This document shows positions 1 to 8,132 of a stretch of 64,000 nucleotides of DNA, one piece after another. Location: the NCBI RefSeq assembly GCF_037325665.1, contig NW_027125704.1:1-64000 (forward strand), given 5' to 3'. Source of the DNA: Littorina saxatilis. Its lineage: Eukaryota > Mollusca > Gastropoda > Littorinimorpha > Littorinidae. The translations under genes were made by a program, and so were the position numbers. Under the pieces are notes generated by a model. It was not told the origin of the DNA, did not search any database, and saw only the letters and a program-made list of their open reading frames with translations. Position 1 is the stretch's first letter, and each line of letters starts with the position of its first letter.

Positions 1-50
1 GGTGTTAACTAACACACAAATGTATACATACTACGGTGTCTATCCTCTCA

Positions 51-165
51 CTCCCGCTCCCGCTCCCGCTCCCGCTCCCGCTCCCGCTCCCTCTGGGGGT
101 GTTTTAAAACCTCTTTAAGAACAAAAACCAGTAAATCGGGAGCGGGAGCGGGAGCGGGAGCGGGA
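51..165. other. Origin-like hairpin: (CTCCCG)n / (CGGGAG)n arms
   Basis: About seven tandem CTCCCG hexamers (51-91) face about five CGGGAG hexamers (137-165) across a 45-bp spacer that holds an AT-rich TTTTAAAAC core. The arms can form a GC-rich stem of about 28 bp. It lies about 50 bp upstream of the Rep-like start codon. Location beside a replication-initiator-like gene in both repeat copies suggests a replication origin or terminus; this is inference. Confidence 0.5.
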
Positions 166-214
166 TATTAGTTTGTCATGTCTGATATTCACCAGATAGC
201 AAAAACCAACTAAA

Positions 215-1957
215 ATGGATTCTAAGTACATATCTGCAAAGTCAATTTGCGTTCGCATGAGCGACAAAGACTACTCTAGCGGTGTGGGCAGCATGATGCT
301 CGAGGCCATAAAAAACACTGGTCAGTGTGATTTGGGGTTTATGGTCCCGTCGCATAAGGTCTTGTATGCGCGCTCTATTGGGCAATTCAAATTTCACAGC
401 GGAATGAAGACCCTGTGTAGTAAGTTCGGACTATCCTTCGAAGACACGTCTCGTGTATTGGTCAAACACCCCGCCCCTTACAGTATTCTGGATCCAATTT
501 TTGTCGATGGCTACGACCCCAGCAAGCTAGAAGGCGCATTTGGTGACGATGTAAGACCAGCACTACTCAGTAAGAGGTATTCCGATAGATGTGTGGGTGT
601 GGCTGTCAACACCAAGATTAATCAGCGCATGAACGAGATTATTACCAACGAGACAACTTCGGGTATTGTCAAGAAGGGCCTGGTGGGCATGGGCAACACC
701 CTCGGGCAGGTGGCCCAGAGCAAAGCGGTGCTGGCCAAGTCTCACCGACAAGAAGAGATGGATGCTCGCCCAGAGTGCGAGGACCCCTTTACCATGACCT
801 TCAGGAGGGCGGACGAGAAGACGGGCGAGTTCCTCGAGGGGTACGATCCTTACACCGTGGAGTTTACCCCGAGGCTAGGTCGGACAGACGTGAAGCAGAA
901 GCACTACTACATCTTCTCGAAGAAGCCCAGCTGGGGTAAATCTTACGTGATGCAGAAGGAGGTGGTAGATCGCTACAAGGCCAGCATCGTGTCTTCCGTC
1001 AACAACGCCTGCAACCTCCCCGAGGGGATGCAGTTTCTAGTGGTGGACGAGTATACCCAGAAGCGGTCGTTGGACATCTCCGAGCTAAAGTGCATCACGG
1101 GCGGAGACGCCTCCAGCGGCTCTCTCAATCGCAAGTCGTTCGGGGACTCGTATACCCCGCGGGCAGACATGCAGCTAATCATCCTAAGCAACCACTCCCC
1201 TTACGACGTCTACGCGACCCACTCCAAGAAGCACGGCCGTCGTTTCATATCTCAACATGACGCGGAAGCCATCGACCACAGGTTCCACGTGCACATGCTC
1301 GACGGAGACCTCGAGAAGGAGCGCCTACAATGGATAGACCCTTCTAGTCTTACCCGAGAAGAGGCGGTAGAACGCCTCAAAACTGACCTGTCGGAGCTCG
1401 TGGAGGAGTACGGGGAGAACACTGGTTCCATCAAAGAGCTGTTTGACAACATCGTCAAGCGGACTCGTTGGTACGGCCTCGCAGGTATGAACAGAAGCAT
1501 ACTCCTGGACATGCTGCCGCCGTCGATCTGTGGGGGCACAGACACTTCCGAGGTAGCCGAGGCTATCCTCTGTCCCTGGGAAATGAAGTGCATGGCCCCC
1601 GACAAGATAGACAAGAACCTGACCAAACTGATGACGAAAAAGAGGAAACGATCCTCAGAAGAAGAAGAAGAAGAAGAAGAAGTACCCGCCAAACGACCTC
1701 GGGACGACGTGTCTTCTGAGATGTTTAAAGCAGTTTCCATGGACGACGAGGAACGCGGGAACATGGTCAGAAGGCGCTCCCCGCAACTGCGCCAGATGCT
1801 CCAAGAAGAGCTAGACGGCGGTCGTCTGGCCCCGGAGAGCAGCCCTTACAGACGCCTCAAACACCTGCTCAAAACAAGATTCGGTCCTGAGATCGACTCC
1901 ATGGTAAGGGGCGACGCCTACTTCACGGGTCATATGATGATTGCTTTGAGTAAATAA
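215..1957 (+). CDS. Rep-like SF3 helicase/ATPase (CRESS-DNA virus type), repeat copy 1
   Basis: 580 aa. The central region has superfamily-3 helicase motifs as arranged in circular ssDNA virus Rep proteins: a Walker-A-like SKKPSWGKS (235-243), Walker B FLVVDEY (274-280), a B'-like stretch with TGGDASSGSLNRKS (295-308), motif C LIILSNH (321-327) and a downstream AIDHRF (352-357) resembling the arginine-finger region. The Walker A lacks the usual first glycine. The N-terminal 120 residues may be a degenerate HUH endonuclease domain; no HUH motif is clear. Residues 475-500 hold a basic KKRKR, an acidic run and a second basic patch, likely a nuclear localisation signal. The likely role is replication initiation in the nucleus. 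AATAAA (1953-1958) overlaps the stop codon. An identical copy lies at 39829-41571. Confidence 0.8.
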   Translation: MDSKYISAKSICVRMSDKDYSSGVGSMMLEAIKNTGQCDLGFMVPSHKVLYARSIGQFKFHSGMKTLCSKFGLSFEDTSRVLVKHPAPYSILDPIFVDGYDPSKLEGAFGDDVRPALLSKRYSDRCVGVAVNTKINQRMNEIITNETTSGIVKKGLVGMGNTLGQVAQSKAVLAKSHRQEEMDARPECEDPFTMTFRRADEKTGEFLEGYDPYTVEFTPRLGRTDVKQKHYYIFSKKPSWGKSYVMQKEVVDRYKASIVSSVNNACNLPEGMQFLVVDEYTQKRSLDISELKCITGGDASSGSLNRKSFGDSYTPRADMQLIILSNHSPYDVYATHSKKHGRRFISQHDAEAIDHRFHVHMLDGDLEKERLQWIDPSSLTREEAVERLKTDLSELVEEYGENTGSIKELFDNIVKRTRWYGLAGMNRSILLDMLPPSICGGTDTSEVAEAILCPWEMKCMAPDKIDKNLTKLMTKKRKRSSEEEEEEEEVPAKRPRDDVSSEMFKAVSMDDEERGNMVRRRSPQLRQMLQEELDGGRLAPESSPYRRLKHLLKTRFGPEIDSMVRGDAYFTGHMMIALSK

Positions 1958-1991
1958 AAAAAATTACAAACAATTTAAAATTTTGCGGTTT

Positions 1992-2333
1992 TTAATTTTT
2001 CGTCACAACAACATGAGGGCGGCCATTTTGTGTATGTCTACTTTCATTTGCACAACCACAGTCTTCTTCCGGGTCACACCCGGGCTCCACGTACAAGGCG
2101 AGACCCGTCTCCTTAGACACGTCCAGCATCGCCGTGTGACGCTTGTTGCTGATTTCGTACTCGTTGACGAGGAGCTTGGTTAGGTCTTGTAGGTCGTTCT
2201 CAGACTCGCCGCACCTGCCGTCGTTGTCTAAGATAGAATTGGTGAGAGAGACGGCGGCTTCAAAGTCTTCGAATCGTTTTAGGGCGAGCGTGGAGTTGTT
2301 CATGAACAAATTTTTCTTGACCTGCAGGTACAT
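1992..2333 (-). CDS. Small hypothetical protein, 113 aa, repeat copy 1
   Basis: Convergent with the Rep-like gene, about 35 bp between the stops. It is conserved in frame in the other repeat copy (39453-39794). The product is mostly helical in character with acidic stretches and a C-terminal EEDCGC cluster. Initiation might be at the first methionine or at the internal one at residue 11. TATA-like sequence lies just upstream (about 2370-2385). No family is recognised. The frame is intact in both copies and the spacing is compact, which supports a real gene. Confidence 0.6.
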   Translation of the reverse strand: MYLQVKKNLFMNNSTLALKRFEDFEAAVSLTNSILDNDGRCGESENDLQDLTKLLVNEYEISNKRHTAMLDVSKETGLALYVEPGCDPEEDCGCANESRHTQNGRPHVVVTKN

Positions 2334-2359
2334 AGCTATCTTTTACTGCGCAGATCTAA

Positions 2360-4050
2360 TGCACACATATTTTACTATATAATACCACTAAAAAAATCTC
2401 CGTGCGTAACTTCAGGGTATATATAACTGTGCACCGGCTCTGCACACCGGCTCGAACTATTATAAGATACATAAGAGTAGTTGGCCGCTGCTTTTGGGAC
2501 AGGTGTGTGTGCGTGTGCGCACGCATGTCCAAATTTGGCCGTGGGGGGAGATTGGGAAGTCTTGATGTTTACCCCACGGGTAATATTTCCCCACTCCTTG
2601 TGGGGTCGAGTGTAGCCTGTGGGTGTGCGTGACCGTGGTCGAGTGTAGCCCGTGTTTTACTTCTACTTTACTTCTGGATACTACCCGCGGGTAACCTACC
2701 TGGGGCGATTGGGGAGTCTTGAAGGTACCCCACGGGTCTAGTTTGAAATATATTTGCATTGCCCTTTCACCCCGAGACAGCGCAGGGTAATGTGTCTTTA
2801 TTTTGTACTCCAGCTCGAGCCGGATTACATAGCCGGATTACAATATTTTTGCTCTATAGTATCTGTTAAAAAATTTCCGTGCGTAATTTAGACTAATATA
2901 CCAAAAATATAATCCGTACTCCGGCAGACAGAGTGCAATATTTGTTGCCAGATTATAAATCACACAACACATAAAAAAATCTCCGTGCGTACCTTAAGAG
3001 TATATATATATAACTGTGCACTGTGCACCTTCTCTATTATATAGAACAGCAAAAAAGCAGTGACAGTTATAACGTCGGGATGTACCCTAAAAGTAAGCCG
3101 GGGACACTGGATTTGTGTTAGAGGGGGTCTCTGTGAGGTTATATTTTGAGATATACCATGCTATACCCGCCAGCTCGACCCGACCGTAAGGGAGGGGCGT
3201 CGGTTATATTCTGAGGTTATCACAGATTCTATTATGGCGTGTTTCTTCCGAGGTCAGGATGTACCCTAGAAGTAAGCCGGGGACACTGGATTTGTGTTAG
3301 AGGGGGTCTCTCAGAAGCAGCAGCCAATTTCAAACTGTTCACCAGCTCCTATATATCTTATAATTGTGTGCACCGGCTCGAGCCTGTGCACAGAGCCTGT
3401 GCACACATTTTTTACTATATACTATCACTAAAAAAAGTTCCGTGCGTAACTTCAGGGTATACATAAGTGTGCACAGGCTCTGTGCACCGGCTCGAATTAT
3501 TATAAGATATATGAGCCGGTCGACCAACAGATAGACACAGGACGTGTGCACACAGAGACAGGGCAGGGACACTCTCTGTGTGTCAGTCGGTGCACACTTA
3601 TATATACCCTGAATTTACGCACGGCGATTTTTCAAGTGATAGTATATACGCCTACACTCCAAAGGGCCGTACAGCTTGTCTGAAACTGCTGTGTGTGTCT
3701 GTGTGTGTGTGTGTGTCCAGTGTGTGAGCCCGGGTACACAGCCTAGGTACAGTTATATATACTCTTAAGTTAAGCACGGAGATTTTTTAAGTCATATTAT
3801 ATAGTGAAATAGTTGTACCCAGGCTGTGTATCCCGGCTCGAGCTGGGGTACACCTATTATAAGATAGGAGAGAGGCGACATACAAACTGTGTGTGTGTCC
3901 CAGGAGTCAGTCCTACTCGCGGCCCGGGGGTCGTCTTGCGGAGAGAGTGTGTGTGTCCCAGAAGTCAGTTCTACTCACGGGGCAGATCTCGTCTTGCGGA
4001 GGGTGTGTGTGTGTCCAGTGTGTGAGCCCGGGTACACAGCCTGGGTACAG
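2360..4050. repeat. Array of TATA-bearing palindromic modules
   Basis: A module built on TCCGTGCGTAACTTCAGGGT followed by TATATA and a GTGCAC/GGCTCGAG palindrome occurs about six times: forward near 2398, 2873, 2973 and 3437, and inverted near 3605 and 3755. Each is preceded by a poly-A run and an AT-rich ACTATATA. TTATAAGATA recurs beside the palindromes. A 60-bp direct repeat (GATGTACCCTARAAGTAAGC...) is at 3078 and 3259. No convincing protein gene is seen. It could be a set of promoters for short transcripts, an enhancer or an origin region. Confidence 0.6.
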
Positions 4051-4056
4051 TTATAT

Positions 4057-4279
4057 AGACAAAAGTGAGGAGGAAAAGCCCCCAAACACGCCCAAGAGAT
4101 TCCAGGTCAGTGCCATCAAAGGCTCTGAGGACGGGACAGTGTCTATTCTGGTTGACCCCGAGGCCAAGTTTAGAAAGTACACCACCTGCTTTGACGGGCC
4201 AGACTGGACAATAAAACTGATCCGCAAGGGCGGAGAGCGTCGTAAGAAGGTCCTCAAGGCCAACGAGAAGACTGTCTAA
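4057..4279 (+). CDS. Small basic ORF fragment, possible exon, repeat copy 1
   Basis: About 73 codons reading DKSEEEKPP... to ...VLKANEKTV and stop. The frame continues upstream into a low-complexity GT-rich stretch that is probably not coding, so the true start is unknown; a splice-acceptor-like TTATATAG precedes the charged part. The same C-terminal codons are kept in the other repeat copy (37504-37726) with one substitution (K to Q). Part of it (AGGTCCTCAAGGCCAACGAG region) is duplicated at about 4742-4790, just before the minisatellite. No family is recognised. Confidence 0.35.
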
Positions 4280-4373
4280 ACTGGACCCGTGGGGTATTCA
4301 AGACTCCCCAATTGCTCACCACAAAACACCCAATTTACCTCTTTTTTTCAAAGCCTTACCATTTTTTTCAAAG

Positions 4374-4834
4374 CGTCAAAAGTTCCATCCATCCACCCTC
4401 CCCCCTCCCTTCCAACCTACCCCCTGCTCGACGTGGGTAAAACTTAAAGGCTAGAGCGAGCTTTATTTTTGGGGGGTTAGAGGCCGTCTAAGTGATGGGT
4501 ACCCTGTGTGGTGTGTATATAAGGTAATACAAGGGGGGCAGTCGCCCATCGAGGCCCAGTTTACCCCCCCCCATAGGTTGTTTTGGCCCCCCCCCTCCTT
4601 TTTGAGTTTTTGAGACCTCGGGGGCCACTACCCACGGGTAGTGTCTGTGCGTTGCCCGTGGGTAGCCACGACTCACGGGAAACCGCTAGCCACGGGTAGC
4701 CACGACTCACGGGTAAACTACTGCACGTATATCAATGGCCCTGAAGAGTGCGTCGTAAGGAAGTCCTCAAGGCCAACGAGAAGCAAAGCCTTTCCTTTTT
4801 TTTCAAAGCGTCAAAAGTTCCATCCATCCACCCT
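4374..4834. repeat. 435-bp unit, single copy on this side
   Basis: The start sequence CGTCAAAAGT recurs at 4809, defining a 435-bp unit. The unit is present twice in the right inverted-repeat copy (36531-37399). It contains C- and G-rich tracts, a TATATAAGG near 4518-4526 and three CCACGGGTAG-type sites near 4631-4700. No gene is seen in it. Confidence 0.6.
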
Positions 4835-6269
4835 ACCCAAGGGCAACACTTACTCCACTGCCCACGGGCAACACTTACTCCACTACCCACGGGCAACACT
4901 TACTCCACTACCCAAGTGCTACTTCACTACCCAAGTGCTACTTCACTACCCAAGTGCTACTCCACTACCCAAGTGCTACTCCACTACCCAAGGGCAACAC
5001 TTACTCCACTGCCCACGGGCAACACTTACTCCACTACCCACGGGCAACACTTACTCCACTACCCAAGGGCAACACTTACTCCACTACCCAAGTGCTACTT
5101 CACTACCCAAGTGCTACTTCACTACCCAAGTGCTACTCCACTACCCAAGTGCTACTCCACTACCCAAGGGCAACACTTACTCCACTGCCCACGGGCAACA
5201 CTTACTCCACTACCCACGGGCAACACTTACTCCACTACCCAAGGGCAACACTTACTCCACTACCCAAGTGCTACTTCAGTACCCACGGGCAACACTTACT
5301 CCACTACCCAAGTGCTACTTCAGTACCCACGGGCAACACTTACTCCACTCCCCAAGGGCAACACTTACTCCAATACCCACGGGCAACACTTACTCCACTA
5401 CCCACGGGCAACACTTACTCCACTACCCAAGTGCTACTTCAGTACCCAAGGGCAACACTTACTCCACTCCCCAAGGGCAACACTTACTCCAATACCCAGG
5501 GGCAACACTTACTCCACTACCCACGGGCAACACTTACTCCACTACCCAAGTGCTACTTCAGTACCCACGGGCAACACTTACTCCACTACCCAAGTGCTAC
5601 TTCAGTACCCAAGGGCAACACTTACTCCACTCCCCAAGGGCAACACTTACTCCAATACCCACGGGCAACACTTACTCCACTACCCAAGTGCTACTTCACT
5701 ACCCAAGTGCTACTTCACTACCCAAGTGCTACTCCACTACCCAAGTGCTACTCCACTACCCAAGGGCAACACTTACTCCACTGCCCACGGGCAACACTTA
5801 CTCCACTACCCACGGGCAACACTTACTCCACTACCCACGGGCAACACTTACTCCACTACCCAAGTGCTACTTCACTACCCAAGTGCTACTTCACTACCCA
5901 AGTGCTACTCCACTACCCAAGTGCTACTCCACTACCCAAGGGCAACACTTACTCCACTGCCCACGGGCAACACTTACTCCACTACCCACGGGCAACACTT
6001 ACTCCACTACCCACGGGCAACACTTACTCCACTACCCAAGTGCTACTTCACTACCCAAGTGCTACTTCACTACCCAAGTGCTACTCCACTACCCAAGTGC
6101 TACTCCACTACCCAAGGGCAACACTTACTCCACTGCCCACGGGCAACACTTACTCCACTACCCACGGGCAACACTTACTCCACTACCCAAGTGCTACTTC
6201 ACTACCCAAGGGCAACACTTACTCCACTACCCACGGGCAACACTTACTCCAATACCCACGGGCAACACT
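4835..6269. repeat. Minisatellite of alternating 25-bp and 19-bp units (short allele)
   Basis: Two unit types are mixed: a 25-mer beginning CCCACGGGCAACACTTACTC and a 19-mer CCCAAGTGCTACTTCACTA, with small variants (AAGGGC, TTCAGTA, CCAATA). Both lengths are 1 modulo 3 and neither contains a stop, so three frames stay open across the array and give the same peptides in rotation; this is not evidence of coding. The 25-mer carries the CCCACGGG octamer that is scattered over the viral genes. The matching array in the other repeat copy is about 5.6 kb. Confidence 0.92.
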
Positions 6270-6390
6270 TTATTAGTCTTTTCTTCTCTTGTGCCCGAGC
6301 CTTCAGGGTAGCCTTTTTCTCCTCTTGTTTCTTCAGCTTAGCCTCCAGGCGTTTCTTCTGGAAGGTGTATATGATAAGATAACCACCAAT
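6270..6390 (-). other. Lysine-rich coiled-coil ORF fragment (possible last exon)
   Basis: On the minus strand a splice-acceptor-like ATATACACCTTCCAG precedes codons for KKRLEAKLKKQEEKKATLK and about 12 more charged residues; the frame then runs into the minisatellite and stops. AATAAA lies at the array edge. It is mirrored at about 30835-30950. It resembles the basic coiled-coil tail of a nuclear or ribosome-associated protein, but no family can be named. It may be a captured host exon. Confidence 0.3.
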
Positions 6391-6391
6391 G

Positions 6392-6497
6392 AGATGTTTG
6401 TGTGTGTGTGTGTGTGTGTCTGTGTGTGTGTGTGTGTCTGTGTCTGTGTGTGTGTGTGTCTGTGTCTGTGTGTGTGTGTGTCTGTGTGTGTGTGTGT

Positions 6498-6547
<50 letters not shown>

Positions 6548-6760
6548 CGGGGTGATTGAGATTGTGTTTGTCTATTTTTTACGTGAGCCTTGAAGGCTTT
6601 GCCTCTTGTCACATACACCGCTAACAGAGCAGACACACACACACATATGTGCACATAGGTACACGCACACCTACATATTCACTTACAGAGACACAGACAG
6701 ACAGATAGACAGACAGGCAAAACACACTCACACACACGCACTCAAACAACCTCATCAAAC
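6392..6760. repeat. (TG)n microsatellite and CA-rich flank
   Basis: Imperfect (TG)n with TCTG interruptions at 6395-6546, followed after a short unique stretch by (CA)n-rich and GACAGACAGATAGACAGAC sequence at 6630-6740. The mirror in the right copy is at 30475-30820. A diverged third copy of the GACAGA-rich part is at about 19905-20050. Confidence 0.85.
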
Positions 6761-7277
6761 ACCTAAAATAATAATTATACCCACTCACCCCTGCCACAGT
6801 TAGTTATCTTGTATACGTGTTTACACTATACTACATCATCAGAACGATTGAGCGTTGAGTAAATACTTTTAAATTAAAAAACTACCATTGAAAAAAACCT
6901 ACCCAGACATTCATACAAAGCTACTAAAAAATATTAAAAAAACTGAAAATAAATAATACTTTTAAAATATATTTTTTAATTAATTTATAAAAACTCACAC
7001 AAACTCACACCGTTGTACCAGTCAAACCTATTTTTATTTGCATCTTTTTGGGTAAGGCACATTCATATGGGCAAGGCACGTACAGACAACTATTAGTCTT
7101 GACTATGAATACATTGTAACATTTCGAGAACTCATCAATATATAGCACATCAACATATTTGAACACGGACAATATGTACGAAGATGTCTTTTTGGCCGGG
7201 AAGGAATACAGGATAAAGAAACACCACAGACGTCTAGACAAAAAAACACAAAAGACAGAGAGCCCCCAAACAGGCTA
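6761..7277. other. AT-rich intergenic repeat edge, no gene seen
   Basis: AT-rich sequence with no convincing gene. 7085-7277 has a diverged copy at 22255-22419, where the following Tigger element is absent. It ends in AACAGGCTA, whose TA is the Tigger target site. Confidence 0.6.
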
Positions 7278-8061
7278 CAGACTAACCCTTATAGCACAAG
7301 CTCGGATAGTACGAATTTCGTCATAACTCGACTTTTTCCTGGGGCCCTGCAAACTGCTCTCTCTTTCATAGTAAATAAATTATTGATAACTCGAAGCTTC
7401 ATTAAGACGAATATATTGATAACTCGATGTTATTTCCCGACCCCTTGACCCCAAAACAGCCCACATAAGTCGAATAATGAAGAAAATGAAAAAAAATCTC
7501 ACCAGAGTGACACCTGAGTAGTATTCAAATACATGTAAGCACACTATGCCAGGCATATTAGAGACTCTGTAATGGCTCCTATAAGGGGAAGAAATGAAGA
7601 AAGAAAATTAACTGGACAGTTCCAGAAATGTCTAGAAGCTAAGGGAGGTCACTCTTGCTTTGTTATGGACAGGAGCCTGAGGAGGTAACTCTTATCATAT
7701 CAACACACCACATATAAGGGTTTAGCATGATCAGTTGAACCTGCTGGTCAATTATCTGGAATTTTCTCAAGAAAGGGAGGTAACTTATCCCATAAAAACC
7801 ATGTAAATAGGAAATGAATATATATTGTGACACTGTCAGTGGGCAGCACACGCCTTACAATGTTTTTGAGGCCGCCATGGGCGAAGCCGGGCCCTGAATG
7901 CTACTACCATACCTTCATGAAGCAGAAGAGCATCAAGGACTTCTTCAACCATTAGTTAAGCGGTATTGTGACTTTGTATTGTAAAATTGGATAACTCGAA
8001 TTCTTTCAAACTCGAAATAATTTCCCTGACCCCTGAAGTTCGAGTAAACGAGGTTGCACTG
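7278..8061 (+). mobile_element. Tigger/pogo-type DNA transposon, internally deleted
   Basis: 784 bp running CAG...CTG with TA on both sides. The right end reads GGTTGCACTG with a TTCGAGTAAACGAGGTT subterminal sequence; the left end has the diverged AAGCTCGGATAGTACGAATT. Both ends carry several ATAACTCGA-type subrepeats. Near the right end, codons at about 7918-7956 read MKQKSIKDFFNH and stop, typical of the C-terminus of Tigger transposases; the rest of the transposase is gone. A paralogous empty site with a single TA is at 22418. Only the first 480 bp are in the right inverted-repeat copy (29453-29933). Confidence 0.8.
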
Positions 8062-8132
8062 TATATGGTTCAATCCTAGGGTTAGAGGGGTTAGAGTCAT
8101 TGTCTATTTCGATCACGAAGAGCAAGAAATAA

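Larger units (their letters stand above)
1..7757. repeat. Left copy of large inverted repeat
   Basis: This stretch recurs in reverse complement at 29453-41785. The pairing starts at the window edge (GGTGTTAACTAACAC pairs with the end of the right copy) and stops after GGTCAATTATCT at 7757, so the repeat may extend left of the window. The Rep-like protein is residue-for-residue identical in both copies, while non-coding parts differ by small indels, one 435-bp unit and a large change in minisatellite length. Such repeats enclosing a unique segment are typical of herpesvirus genomes. The inner end contains host transposon sequence, which is unusual for a purely viral repeat. Confidence 0.93.

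Noticed and set aside
1252-1764. 170-codon minus-strand frame opposite the Rep-like gene
   Set aside because: It is antisense to a motif-bearing gene, and its serine runs mirror the glutamate-rich stretch; no independent support.
4835-6269. CRISPR array
   Set aside because: There are no unique spacers between constant repeats; the two unit types alternate and vary by point changes, as in a minisatellite of a eukaryote or its virus.
6289-6654. Cys/Val- and His/Thr-rich frames over the (TG)n tract, and similar ones at 22883-23418 and 30541-30926
   Set aside because: Dinucleotide repeats translate to CVCV or THTH in any frame; no coding signal.
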